A stretch of DNA of 15,006 nt from DAOOVD01 sp035369845 (GTDB lineage: Bacteria; Bacillota; Desulfotomaculia; Desulfotomaculales; Pelotomaculaceae): the NCBI GenBank assembly GCA_035369845.1, contig DAOOVD010000056.1, positions 1 to 15,006 of the forward strand. Direction: 5' to 3'. Position 1 is the first letter of the stretch, and every line of letters begins with the position of its first letter. Below, piece by piece: positions 5,696 to 12,561 of the stretch. The notes below the pieces were generated by a model, which saw only the letters and a list, made by a program, of their open reading frames with translations, was not told where the DNA came from and did no database searches. A program made the translations under genes and the position numbers.

Positions 5696-5709
5696 AGAAC
5701 ATATGTTCG
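5696..5709. promoter_or_regulatory. LexA (DinR) SOS-box-like site
   Basis: AGAACATATGTTCG contains the perfect 12-bp palindrome GAACATATGTTC (5697-5708). It fits the Gram-positive LexA/DinR consensus CGAACRNRYGTTYG except for the first base. It sits on the predicted transcription start, a normal position for LexA repression. This suggests that the operon is induced by DNA damage. Confidence 0.65.
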
Positions 5710-5799
5710 GGGGCAGGCAAAACGGCAGACATCTACCTGCCCCTGATGTTTGCCTTTTGCCCCTCCCCGGACGGTTACTGAAGCAGGCCGCAAGCCTGC
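5708..5799 (+). promoter_or_regulatory. Strongly structured 5' leader
   Basis: A long hairpin forms from GGCAAAA (5716-5722) with TTTTGCC (5755-5761) and GGCAGACATC (5724-5733) with GATGTTTGCC (5745-5754): 17 pairs including one G-U, with one bulged C at 5723. An alternative, mutually exclusive hairpin pairs GGGGCAGG (5710-5717) with CCTGCCCC (5736-5743). A second hairpin, GCAGGC (5783-5788) with GCCTGC (5794-5799), lies directly before the ribosome site. No T-run follows, so it is not a simple terminator. No known riboswitch class was recognised. Confidence 0.55.
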
Positions 5800-5816
5800 C
5801 GGGAGGAGGTGAGTAC

Positions 5817-6041
5817 ATGGCTGTAAACAAAGTCCCGGCCAACTCCGTTCTCAGGCTGCAGTTGCGCGTCGGCACGGACACCGACGGCAACCCGGTTTAC
5901 CGTAACCGGAGCCTGAGCGGCGTCAAGTCCGCAGCGTCCGACCAGGACCTCTTCGACGTGGCCAACGCGCTGGCCGCCCTGCAGGAATACCCGCTGAACG
6001 GGATCTCCCGCATCGACAGCGCGCAGCTTGTCGAGGTATAA
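5817..6041 (+). CDS. DUF1659 protein
   Basis: A 74-residue protein matching the DUF1659 pattern. An N-terminal strand region (NSVLRLQLRVGTDTDGNPVY) is followed by RNRSLSGVKSAASDQDLFDV and ANALAALQEYPLNGISRID. The family is found in endospore-forming Firmicutes and its function is unknown. No signal peptide or membrane segment is seen. The start is fixed by GGAGGAGGTGA (5802-5812) a few bases upstream; the open frame continues upstream to 5661 but that part overlaps the promoter and leader. It is the first gene of a short operon that continues with DUF2922 and YvrJ-family genes, a recurring association. The promoter carries two operator-like palindromes, so expression is probably tightly controlled and possibly damage-inducible. 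Confidence 0.85.
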   Translation: MAVNKVPANSVLRLQLRVGTDTDGNPVYRNRSLSGVKSAASDQDLFDVANALAALQEYPLNGISRIDSAQLVEV

Positions 6042-6056
6042 AGGAGAAGGTGTGAC

Positions 6057-6086
6057 ATGGCGCTGACGCGGGTGAACGGGATATAA
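6057..6086 (+). other. Nine-codon open frame with ribosome site
   Basis: ATG at 6057 preceded by AAGGAGAAGGTG (6041-6052) encodes only MALTRVNGI before TAA. It lies between the DUF1659 and DUF2922 genes. It may be the stump of a lost small gene, a leader peptide coupling translation, or chance. The following 70 bases hold no gene. Confidence 0.3.
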
Positions 6087-6158
6087 CTGGATAGTTGGAT
6101 AAAAAACGGAGGGCAGCGCCTTTGTCAACAGCAAAAAAGCGGAAAGGAGGAGAGATTA

Positions 6159-6392
6159 TTGGCGACCACCGTACAGACCCTGCGCATGGTTTTCCGCAAC
6201 CAGGCAGGCAGGAACGTCACGATTTCCCTGGACAATCCCAGGGAAGGCCTGACTGCGGCCGAGGTGGAAGCGGCAATGGATCTGGTTATCGCCCGCAACA
6301 TCTTCACCAGTTCGGGCGGGGACCTGGTTTCCAAGCAGGACATCAGGGTTGTGGACAGCACCACCAACGACCTTTACAACCCGCCCCAATAA
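6159..6392 (+). CDS. DUF2922 protein
   Basis: A 77-residue protein with the DUF2922 pattern: TLRMVFRNQAGRNVTISLDN, then PREGLTAAEVEAAMDLVI and ARNIFTSSGGDLVSKQDIRV. The VFTSSGGDL-like motif is the family hallmark. DUF2922 proteins are short Firmicute proteins of unknown function, usually encoded beside DUF1659. The start is a TTG at 6159, chosen because AGGAGG (6145-6150) precedes it by 8 bases and no other start is available near the conserved N-terminus. It is the second clear gene of the operon. A GC-rich hairpin without T-run (6413-6441) follows its stop and could reduce transcription or stabilise the upstream mRNA. Confidence 0.88.
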   Translation: MATTVQTLRMVFRNQAGRNVTISLDNPREGLTAAEVEAAMDLVIARNIFTSSGGDLVSKQDIRVVDSTTNDLYNPPQ

Positions 6393-6412
6393 AAAGCGGG
6401 TGTTGACATAGA

Positions 6413-6441
6413 GGCGGGCGGGGCCGGTTCCCCGCCCCGCC
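6413..6441 (+). promoter_or_regulatory. GC-rich intergenic hairpin
   Basis: GGCGGG (6413-6418) pairs with CCCGCC (6436-6441) and CGGGG (6419-6423) with CCCCG (6430-6434), with one bulged C and a 6-base loop. No T-run follows. It separates the DUF2922 and YvrJ genes and may act as an mRNA processing or stability element. Confidence 0.6.
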
Positions 6442-6445
6442 GCAA

Positions 6446-6658
6446 ATGGGACGTGCTCCTGAAATTGAAAAGAGGGTGATTTTACTGGAAGCTTTCCTGC
6501 AAGCCATCGGCAATGTGGGATTTCCCGTGGCCGTGACTGCGTACCTGCTGGTGCGCATCGAGAGCAAGCTTGAGGCGCTGACCGCCGGCATCGCCAGGCT
6601 GGCCGAAGCGGTGGCGGCGGAGCGGCGGCAGGAGGAGAGAAAGCAACCGGTTGACTGA
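6446..6658 (+). CDS. YvrJ-family small membrane protein
   Basis: The core EAFLQAIGNVGFPVAVTAYL, then LVRIESKLEALTAGIARLAE, is the YvrJ family signature. It holds one membrane helix (about IGNVGFPVAVTAYLLV) followed by an amphipathic or coiled region and a charged tail. The function of the family is unknown. The start is uncertain. ATG 6446 has no ribosome site and lies just after a strong hairpin; GTG 6476 has none either. CTG 6485 is preceded by GAGGGTGA with a 5-base gap and would begin exactly at the family's usual N-terminus ((M)EAFLQAIGN). The coordinates give the longest form; the true protein may be 57 residues from 6485. It is the last gene before the operon terminator. Confidence 0.8.
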   Translation: MGRAPEIEKRVILLEAFLQAIGNVGFPVAVTAYLLVRIESKLEALTAGIARLAEAVAAERRQEERKQPVD

Positions 6659-6663
6659 AAGGA

Positions 6664-6696
6664 CCGCCGGGGCTGTTACCCCGGCGGCTCTTTTTT
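6664..6696 (+). terminator. Intrinsic terminator of the DUF1659-DUF2922-YvrJ operon
   Basis: CCGCCGGGG (6664-6672) pairs perfectly with CCCCGGCGG (6679-6687) over a 6-base loop, followed by CTC and six T (6691-6696). It begins 5 bp after the YvrJ stop. Confidence 0.95.
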
Positions 6697-6739
6697 GTTT
6701 GGTGTGCGACAGGAAATCTTTCAAATAGGTGGAAGGAAT

Positions 6740-6768
6740 TTGCCCGCAGCCGGGCAATTCTTTATTAT
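6740..6768 (+). promoter_or_regulatory. Promoter of the GGDEF/HD-GYP gene with embedded inverted repeat
   Basis: TTGCCC (6740-6745), a 17-bp spacer and TATTAT (6763-6768). The -35 is part of a perfect inverted repeat, TTGCCCG-CAGC-CGGGCAA (6740-6757), which could be an operator. It lies about 40 bp before the chosen start codon. Confidence 0.5.
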
Positions 6769-6808
6769 AGCGGAGGGCAGTATTCCGGCGAGGCGGGTGA
6801 ACGGCGGC

Positions 6809-9025
6809 ATGTACGTGTATCGCTCAATTTTCAACGCGGTAAACGACGCTATTTCCGTGCACGACTTGAGCACGGGAAGGGTTGTCGACGTGAACCGCAG
6901 GATGTGCAAGATGCTCGGCTACACTGTTCAGGAAGCAAGGAGATTTGGGATCGACGACCTGATGAGGATTGTCGAGGCGGAGGAGCCGTACAGCCTGCAG
7001 AGGTTTTTAAATTTCGCGGTCAAGGCGGCCGGCGGCAGGCCGCAGCTTTTTGAATGGCCCGTCAGGCACAGGTCGGGGCGCAGGCTCTGGACAGAGATCA
7101 ATCTCAAGCGGGGCGTTATCGGCGGAAAAGCCAGGCTGATAGCCGTTGTGCGGGACATCAGCGAGCGAAAAAAAGCTGAAGAGGCGCTGAGGGCGAGCGA
7201 GGCGGAACTGCGCCGGATCACGGAAAACACCCATGACGTGATTTCCCGCGTGAACAGGGAAGGAATATTCGAGTACATAAGCCCGTCCACCAGAAGAATT
7301 ACCGGTTTTTTGCCGGAAGAGAATATCGGCAGGTCCATTTTCGAGCTGGTGCACCCCGACGACCTGGACAGGGTGTTGGAAGCTTACGAGACGGCGGTGA
7401 AGAATCTTTCCTCGGGCAAGGTGGAATACCGCTACAGGCACAAGGACGGCCACTACGTCTGGTTTGAAACGACTGGGAACCTTCTTTTTGACGAGAAAGG
7501 GGAAATCGCGGGGGCGATCTTCGTCGGGCGCGACATCACCGCTCGAAAAGAGGCCGAGGAGAAACTGCGGGCGGCCAACCGGCAGCTATTAAACGTCATC
7601 GAGTTTCTTCCCGACGCCACCTTTGTCATCGACAGGGAGAAGAAGGTTATTGCCTGGAACAGGGCCATAGAGGAAATAACGGGGGTGAAAAAGGAAGACA
7701 TGCTCGGCAGGGGCGATTACGCCTACGCCGTGCCTTTCTACGGCGTCCGCAGGCCGATTTTGATCGACCTGGTTTTTATGGATGACGAAGAAATCAGGAG
7801 GAAATATGATTACGTGAAAAGGGAAGGGGATACTTTTTACGCCGAGGTTCTGATACCGGCCCTGCTCGGCAGGGAGACCTTTTTGTCAGGAAAGGCGTCT
7901 CCCCTGTATGACGGGAAGGGCAATGTCATCGGCGCAATTGAGTCCATCCGCGACACCACCGAGCGCAAGCGTACGGAAGAGCGGCTCAGATACCTGAGCC
8001 TGCACGACCCCCTTACCGGAGTCTACAACAGGACTTATTTCGAGGGAGAGTTGCGGAGGGTGGACGACGGGCGGTTCAACCCGGTCAGCATTGTGATCTG
8101 GGACGTGGACGGCCTCAAGCTGGTCAACGACACCCTGGGGCACGACGCCGGGGATTCTCTGCTCATGGCCGCCGGAAAGGTTATCAAGGATTCGTTCCGG
8201 GACGCCGGCATAGTGGCCCGCATTGGTGGCGACGAATTCGCGGTTATTATTACGAAATGCGAAGAGGAATTTGTGGAAAGAGCCTGCTGCCAGGTAAAAG
8301 AGGAAATGGAAAAATACAATAAGGCCAACCCGGAACTCCCCTTGAGCGTTTCCGCGGGTTTTGCCACAAGGCACGACTCGTCCAGAAGGCTGAGCGACCT
8401 CTTCAAGGAGGCCGACAACAACATGTACCGGGAGAAGCTGCACCGCAGCCGGACCGCCCGCAGCGCCGTCGTGTATACTCTCAAGAAAGCGCTCGGCGAA
8501 AGGGATTTCATTACCGGAGGCCACGCGGAGCGCATGCAGGAACTGGTCACCGCTCTTGCCGGTGCCCTTGACCTGCCTGAAAGAAGAATGGCCGACCTGC
8601 GCCTGCTCGCTCAGTTTCACGACATCGGGAAGGTGGGAATACCGGATCGGATTCTTTTCAAGCCGGGGGCGCTTACCCGCGAGGAGTACATGGAAATGCA
8701 GCGGCACTGCGAGATCGGTCACCGTATAGCCATGTCCTCGCCGGACCTTGTTCCGATAGCCGACTGGATTTTAAAGCACCACGAGTGGTGGAACGGCGGG
8801 GGGTATCCGCTCGGGCTCAAAGAGGAGGAAATACCGCTGGAATGCCGCATTCTGGCCGTTGCCGACGCGTACGACGCCATGACCAGCGAGCGGCCGTACC
8901 GCGCCGCCATGCCGGCGGAAGCGGCCCTGGCCGAACTGAAAAGGTTTTCGGGGCGCCAGTTCGACCCGAAGCTGGTGGAACTGTTTTTTGATTTTATGAG
9001 CGGCAAGATCGCGGGGCGGCTTTGA
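6809..9025 (+). CDS. PAS-PAS-PAS-GGDEF-HD-GYP cyclic-di-GMP signalling protein
   Basis: A 738-residue cytoplasmic signalling protein with no membrane segment. Three PAS sensor domains (about 1-120, 125-245, 250-385) are each followed by the usual linker motif (DISERKKAEEAL, DITARKEAEEKL, DTTERKRTEERL). A GGDEF diguanylate cyclase domain (about 393-550) has an intact G473-G474-D475-E476-F477. An HD-GYP phosphodiesterase domain (about 555-735) has H604-D605 in FHDIGKVGIPD and HHEWWNGGGYP at 657-667. Both catalytic signatures look intact, so it may both make and degrade cyclic-di-GMP according to the PAS signal. The inhibitory I-site, normally RxxD before ARxGGDEF, reads RDAG, so product inhibition is probably lost. 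ATG 6809 is chosen although its ribosome site is weak; the upstream extension runs into the terminator of the previous operon. No GGDEF or PAS partner gene lies nearby. Confidence 0.92.
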   Translation: MYVYRSIFNAVNDAISVHDLSTGRVVDVNRRMCKMLGYTVQEARRFGIDDLMRIVEAEEPYSLQRFLNFAVKAAGGRPQLFEWPVRHRSGRRLWTEINLKRGVIGGKARLIAVVRDISERKKAEEALRASEAELRRITENTHDVISRVNREGIFEYISPSTRRITGFLPEENIGRSIFELVHPDDLDRVLEAYETAVKNLSSGKVEYRYRHKDGHYVWFETTGNLLFDEKGEIAGAIFVGRDITARKEAEEKLRAANRQLLNVIEFLPDATFVIDREKKVIAWNRAIEEITGVKKEDMLGRGDYAYAVPFYGVRRPILIDLVFMDDEEIRRKYDYVKREGDTFYAEVLIPALLGRETFLSGKASPLYDGKGNVIGAIESIRDTTERKRTEERLRYLSLHDPLTGVYNRTYFEGELRRVDDGRFNPVSIVIWDVDGLKLVNDTLGHDAGDSLLMAAGKVIKDSFRDAGIVARIGGDEFAVIITKCEEEFVERACCQVKEEMEKYNKANPELPLSVSAGFATRHDSSRRLSDLFKEADNNMYREKLHRSRTARSAVVYTLKKALGERDFITGGHAERMQELVTALAGALDLPERRMADLRLLAQFHDIGKVGIPDRILFKPGALTREEYMEMQRHCEIGHRIAMSSPDLVPIADWILKHHEWWNGGGYPLGLKEEEIPLECRILAVADAYDAMTSERPYRAAMPAEAALAELKRFSGRQFDPKLVELFFDFMSGKIAGRL

Positions 9026-9127
9026 AAAGGTTTTGCGGGTTGTCTGAAGCCGCCGTAAAACAGGCAACTGCCGGCTCAAGTCGACAATTTAACAGGCAAT
9101 GTCCCATACGGCAGCAGGTGGTTTTTG

Positions 9128-9136
9128 TGTTATAAT
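9128..9136 (+). promoter_or_regulatory. Extended -10 promoter of galE
   Basis: TGTTATAAT is a perfect extended -10 (TG at 9128-9129, TATAAT at 9131-9136). No good -35 is visible 17 bp upstream. It lies 25 bp before the TTG start. Confidence 0.6.
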
Positions 9137-9161
9137 TGGAATAATAAGGGAGTTGGCGAAC

Positions 9162-10154
9162 TTGAACATTCTTGTCACCGGGGGGGCCGGCTATATCGGC
9201 AGCCATACCGTCCGGGAACTGCTCAAAAGAAAGCACCGGGTCGTGGTGCTGGACAACCTGTCCAGGGGCCACGGCGAGGCGGTCGGGGACGCTTTGCTGG
9301 TGCGGGGCGATACCGCCGACGGCGATATGCTGAGAGATCTTTTTTCGCGGCACGAAATCGAGGCGGTCATGCATTTTGCCGCCAGCAGCCTGGTGGGCGA
9401 GTCGGTGCGGCGGCCCGCCGATTACTACCGGAACAACGTGGTCAAGGGGCTGTCGCTGTTCGACAGCATGATCGAATGCGGCGTGCGGTATCTGGTTTTC
9501 TCCTCGACGGCGGCGGTATACGGGGAGCCGCTGCAGGTTCCCATTCCGGAGAGCCATCCCGCCTTGCCGGCCAATCCTTACGGGGCCACCAAGCTCGCCC
9601 TGGAGGACGCGCTGCGCTGGTACGGCAAGGCTTACGGGCTCCGTTACGCCAGCCTGAGGTATTTCAACGCGGCCGGGGCCGACCCGGCGGGAGACATCGG
9701 GGAAGATCACGATCCGGAAACACACCTGATCCCCCTGGCGCTGAAAGCCGCCCTGGGCCTGTTTCCTTACATCGAAGTTTTTGGCGCCGATTATCCCACC
9801 CCCGACGGAACCTGCATCAGGGACTACGTTCACGTGACCGACCTTGCCGACGCTCACGCGCTTGCCCTTGAGGCTCTGGTTGCAGGAGCCACTTCAGACG
9901 TTTACAATCTGGGAAACGGGGACGGCTACTCCGTCCTTGAGGTAATCAGGACAGCCGAAGAGGTAACCGGAAGGAAGATTGCAGCAAGAATCGGGCCGCG
10001 GCGGCCGGGAGACCCGGCGGTGCTGGTGGCCGGATCGGAAAAAATCAAGGCGGACCTGGGCTGGCGGCCGCGCTTCGCCGATCTGCGGGTGATCGTTGAC
10101 ACGGCCTGGCGCTGGCACAGCAGCCACCCGCGGGGATTTAAAGGGCAAAAATGA
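9162..10154 (+). CDS. galE: UDP-glucose 4-epimerase
   Basis: A 330-residue short-chain dehydrogenase-type epimerase that interconverts UDP-glucose and UDP-galactose with bound NAD+, feeding galactose into cell-surface polysaccharides. The NAD-binding glycine motif is ILVTGGAGYIGSHT (G7, G10, G13). The catalytic residues are T116 in FSSTAAVYGEP and Y140/K144 in NPYGATK. The C-terminal half shows GalE hallmarks: LRYFNAAGADP, DGTCIRDYVHVTDLA and YNLGNGDGYSVLEVI. The length fits the family. The start is TTG 9162, preceded by GGGAG (9148-9152) at 9 bases; an upstream in-frame ATG (9099) would place the promoter inside the gene. It overlaps the next gene by ATGA, so the two form an operon. No galT or galK is nearby, which points to a biosynthetic rather than a Leloir role. 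Confidence 0.95.
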   Translation: MNILVTGGAGYIGSHTVRELLKRKHRVVVLDNLSRGHGEAVGDALLVRGDTADGDMLRDLFSRHEIEAVMHFAASSLVGESVRRPADYYRNNVVKGLSLFDSMIECGVRYLVFSSTAAVYGEPLQVPIPESHPALPANPYGATKLALEDALRWYGKAYGLRYASLRYFNAAGADPAGDIGEDHDPETHLIPLALKAALGLFPYIEVFGADYPTPDGTCIRDYVHVTDLADAHALALEALVAGATSDVYNLGNGDGYSVLEVIRTAEEVTGRKIAARIGPRRPGDPAVLVAGSEKIKADLGWRPRFADLRVIVDTAWRWHSSHPRGFKGQK

Positions 10155-11278
10155 ATTTTTTACGTCTTGGCATTGTCGCTCTGGGCCTTTTTTTTATCGT
10201 TTTAACCGGGTCCGCCCGGGCAATCGTCGCGGAGGACGGAGGCCGGTCCTTTCTGGAAGAGCGCCGGGGGGCCCTGGTCAGGCAGGACGTTTTGCTTGAG
10301 CGGGAAAAAGAGCTGGCGGCGGAACTGCTGGCCTGGGATGTAAAGATTGAAGCGGCCCGGCAGGAGCAGGACGGAATCAGGCGGGAAATCCCGGTCAGGG
10401 AAAGCTCTCTGGCCCGTGCGGAAGCCGGCCTTGCCGAGAGCGCCGCCCGGTACGAAGAAGGCATGGAATGGCTGGGACGCTGGGTAAACTTCCTCTACCG
10501 TTACGGTCCGGCGACCTATCTGGAGGTTGTCTTGAATGCGGCCAGCTTCAACGATTTCGTGGAAAGGGCCGAAGCGGTCAGGATTGCCGTGGCGACCCAG
10601 GTGGGGATGCTTGACGAGGTGCGCGAAACGGCGAAAAAGATGCATGAGCAGGTTCTGGCGTGCAGGCGGGCCCGGGACGAACTTGCCGCAAAAAACAGCG
10701 AACTGGCTGTTGCAATAAAAGAAATGGAAGAGCTCAGGGAAGGCCGCCGGGAGTTTCTTGACGGCGTAAGAAGGGAATCGGCTGAAACGGCGGCCAGGAT
10801 TGTGCAGGCGGAAACCTCCTGGTACCGTTCCGTAACTTCTCTCCGCAGGCTGATCAGCCGCTTCAAGTCCCTCCCCTGGGGCGCTTTGTCTCCTGAAGAC
10901 GTTTCGTTTTCCGGCGGCGGTCTGCTTGTCGCTTTCAGCGATAGTGAAATAAACGGCAAATTTTTTGAGGGAGACGAAGATTTTGCAGGCCTGTCGCTGC
11001 GAAGCGCACCCGGCCTGCTTACGCTCTCGGGGCCGGCGGCGGCCGGGGGACCGGAATTCGAACTGGGCGGCAATTTTGTCGTGGAAGGCGGGAGCGAGGT
11101 GCGCTTTCAGCCCAGGAGCATGACTCTGGCCGGCGTGCCCGTGAGCCGCGAGGTGATGGACTACATTTCTTCGGACAGCGCGATGAAAGTGGATATCGGG
11201 AGCATTTCCCGCGGCTTTCGCCTGTCGGAAGTCCGGCCGGAAGCGGGCAGGCTGATCCTGCTTCTGGAACGGGATTAG
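10151..11278 (+). CDS. Secreted coiled-coil protein with C-terminal beta-rich domain
   Basis: A 375-residue protein of unknown function. Residues 1-24 form a signal peptide (MNFLRLGIVALGLFFIVLTG then SARA, with likely cleavage after SARA). Residues about 30-230 are charged and helical, a long coiled coil resembling the N-terminal region of PcsB/CwlO-type cell-wall hydrolase regulators. There is no NlpC/P60 or peptidase domain after it. The last part (about 245-375) is beta-rich, with FVVEGGSEVRFQPRSMTLAG and VPVSREVMDYI. It faintly resembles the lipid-binding DUF2993/TULIP-like proteins. This last comparison is only an impression. Translation is coupled to galE by a 4-bp overlap, suggesting a surface or envelope role. 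It ends 1 bp from the stop of the convergent gene, with no terminator between. Confidence 0.75.
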   Translation: MNFLRLGIVALGLFFIVLTGSARAIVAEDGGRSFLEERRGALVRQDVLLEREKELAAELLAWDVKIEAARQEQDGIRREIPVRESSLARAEAGLAESAARYEEGMEWLGRWVNFLYRYGPATYLEVVLNAASFNDFVERAEAVRIAVATQVGMLDEVRETAKKMHEQVLACRRARDELAAKNSELAVAIKEMEELREGRREFLDGVRRESAETAARIVQAETSWYRSVTSLRRLISRFKSLPWGALSPEDVSFSGGGLLVAFSDSEINGKFFEGDEDFAGLSLRSAPGLLTLSGPAAAGGPEFELGGNFVVEGGSEVRFQPRSMTLAGVPVSREVMDYISSDSAMKVDIGSISRGFRLSEVRPEAGRLILLLERD

Positions 11279-11279
11279 G

Positions 11280-12383
11280 TTACGCGCCGGGGTCCGCGGG
11301 CCGATCGTTGCCGGGGCCGTTTTTGAACAGCCAGGCGAAGGCCTTTGCCTTCAGCAGGGCGTTGTAGGTAATCAGGACGAAAGGGCCCAGAACGAATCCG
11401 TAGGCTCCGCAGAGCTCATAGCCGACGTAAAGGGAAATCAAAACGCTCAAGGGGTTTATGCCGATATTTTCACCGAGGACTTTCGGTTCCAGGGAGTGCT
11501 TGATGATCACCACCGCGGCGAAAAGAACGGAAAGTCCCAGGGCCAGTTTGGTATTGCCGGTTAACAAGCTGCAGGCAATCCAGGGGAAGAAAAGAACTCC
11601 CACCCCCAGGACGGGTACCGGGCTGAGCAGGCCGCCCAGAAGGGAAATCAACACCACGTATTCGGTGCGCAGGATAATCAGCCCCGCCAGGATCACTATG
11701 CAGGTGATGGCGGACAGGATAATCTGGGCCTTGATGAATCCGATGCTGGCGTCGTAAATTTCGTCGGCCGCGGTTCTCAGCTTGTGGCGCATTTCAGCGG
11801 GTATAAGCGAGACTACCCGGCTTTTTATTTTCGGCAGGTCTTTGCTGAAGAAAAAGGTTGCGATCAGGGCGATTATCACCGTCAGTATCTGGTTGGGCAG
11901 ATTTGCGGTCAGCTTGAGGATTTCCCCGGCTGTTAGCGAGACTTTTTCAGAAAACATTTCGCTGAGCATCAGGGCATTCTTGTTGAGGTGGTAAGCGAAC
12001 TCCGGCGGGAGGCCTTCGGCATATTGCTGCAGCTTCTGCGTCATTATCAGCGAATTGTTTTTCAGGTTGCTTGCGTAAACGGGGGCGTTTGCCAGGAACT
12101 TTGTCAGTTCCACAATGATTTTTGAAACGGCGAGCCAGGCCACCGCCGTCAGCGAACCGACCGTAACCAGCATGGCCGCGCCAGTTGCCGCGACCCTCGG
12201 CATTTTCAGGCGCAGAAAAAGGTTGGTTGCCGGTTCCATGGCCAGTGCGAGGATCAGCCCGAGGAAAAAGGGGAGGAAGTACGGAACGATCAGTTTGAAT
12301 GCGACGGCGGCGATCAGCAGGGTGGCGATCAGCAGGGCCAGGTTGATGATCAGGTTCCAGTGCCTTTTGTAAAAGTCTCTCAC
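11280..12383 (-). CDS. ytvI: AI-2E/YtvI-family integral membrane protein
   Basis: A 367-residue protein with many hydrophobic segments, matching the AI-2E transporter/PerM superfamily. It has paired helices at the N-terminus (LIINLALLIATLLIAAVAFK, PYFLPFFLGLILALAMEP) and a soluble central region. The family's conserved C-terminal block includes GGLLSPVPVLGVGVLFFPW, HSLEPKVLGENIGINPLSVL and YGFVLGPFVLITYNALL. In spore-formers the YtvI branch is annotated as a sporulation integral membrane protein; this assignment is likely but not certain. Members may act as transporters, and the substrate is unknown. GTG 12383 is chosen because AAGGG precedes it with a 5-base gap; a TTG at 12398 would add five residues. 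It is a single gene, convergent with the coiled-coil gene. Confidence 0.85.
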   Translation of the reverse strand: MRDFYKRHWNLIINLALLIATLLIAAVAFKLIVPYFLPFFLGLILALAMEPATNLFLRLKMPRVAATGAAMLVTVGSLTAVAWLAVSKIIVELTKFLANAPVYASNLKNNSLIMTQKLQQYAEGLPPEFAYHLNKNALMLSEMFSEKVSLTAGEILKLTANLPNQILTVIIALIATFFFSKDLPKIKSRVVSLIPAEMRHKLRTAADEIYDASIGFIKAQIILSAITCIVILAGLIILRTEYVVLISLLGGLLSPVPVLGVGVLFFPWIACSLLTGNTKLALGLSVLFAAVVIIKHSLEPKVLGENIGINPLSVLISLYVGYELCGAYGFVLGPFVLITYNALLKAKAFAWLFKNGPGNDRPADPGA

Positions 12384-12561
12384 GGTTACCCTTCCCAAGT
12401 ATGTCGGTACGGCAAGGGACAGGGTTTGCCGCCTGCCGCATTTTAGAAACGATAGTTTTGGCTGGACGGCGCCTTGTCACCGCTCGCTCAAATGCTTCGC
12501 GCCGGGTGAACCATGGGCTCGTATCGGGCGATATTGGACCGCCTTCAACTCACATCCTGTT
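12384..12561. other. Intergenic region upstream of the YtvI-like gene
   Basis: No credible gene is seen. The open frames here are short, lack ribosome sites and cross the repeats that follow. GCCGGGTGAACCA near 12502 resembles, in inverted form, sequence in and beside the repeat at about 12687-12705, so the repeat family may begin here in degraded form. Confidence 0.5.

Noticed and set aside
5661..5816. Upstream extension of the DUF1659 reading frame
   Set aside because: It would start at the -35 box and run through the promoter, the LexA-like site and the leader. The strong ribosome site at 5802-5812 marks the real start.
6095..6406. Open frame overlapping the DUF2922 gene in another frame
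   Set aside because: Its Arg/Gly/His-rich product has no family likeness, and the other frame gives a clear DUF2922 protein with a ribosome site.
6695..6808. TTG start for the GGDEF/HD-GYP gene at 6695
   Set aside because: It lies within the T-run of the preceding terminator and upstream of the gene's likely promoter.
7886..8722. Long minus-strand open frame opposite the GGDEF/HD-GYP gene
   Set aside because: It is a GC-rich shadow of a strongly supported coding frame with no recognisable domains.
8994..9857. Long minus-strand open frame opposite galE
   Set aside because: It is the complement of the galE coding sequence, with no motif and no independent support.
9125..9871. Second plus-strand frame across galE
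   Set aside because: It is very rich in Arg and Gly and in the wrong frame; the galE frame carries all catalytic motifs.
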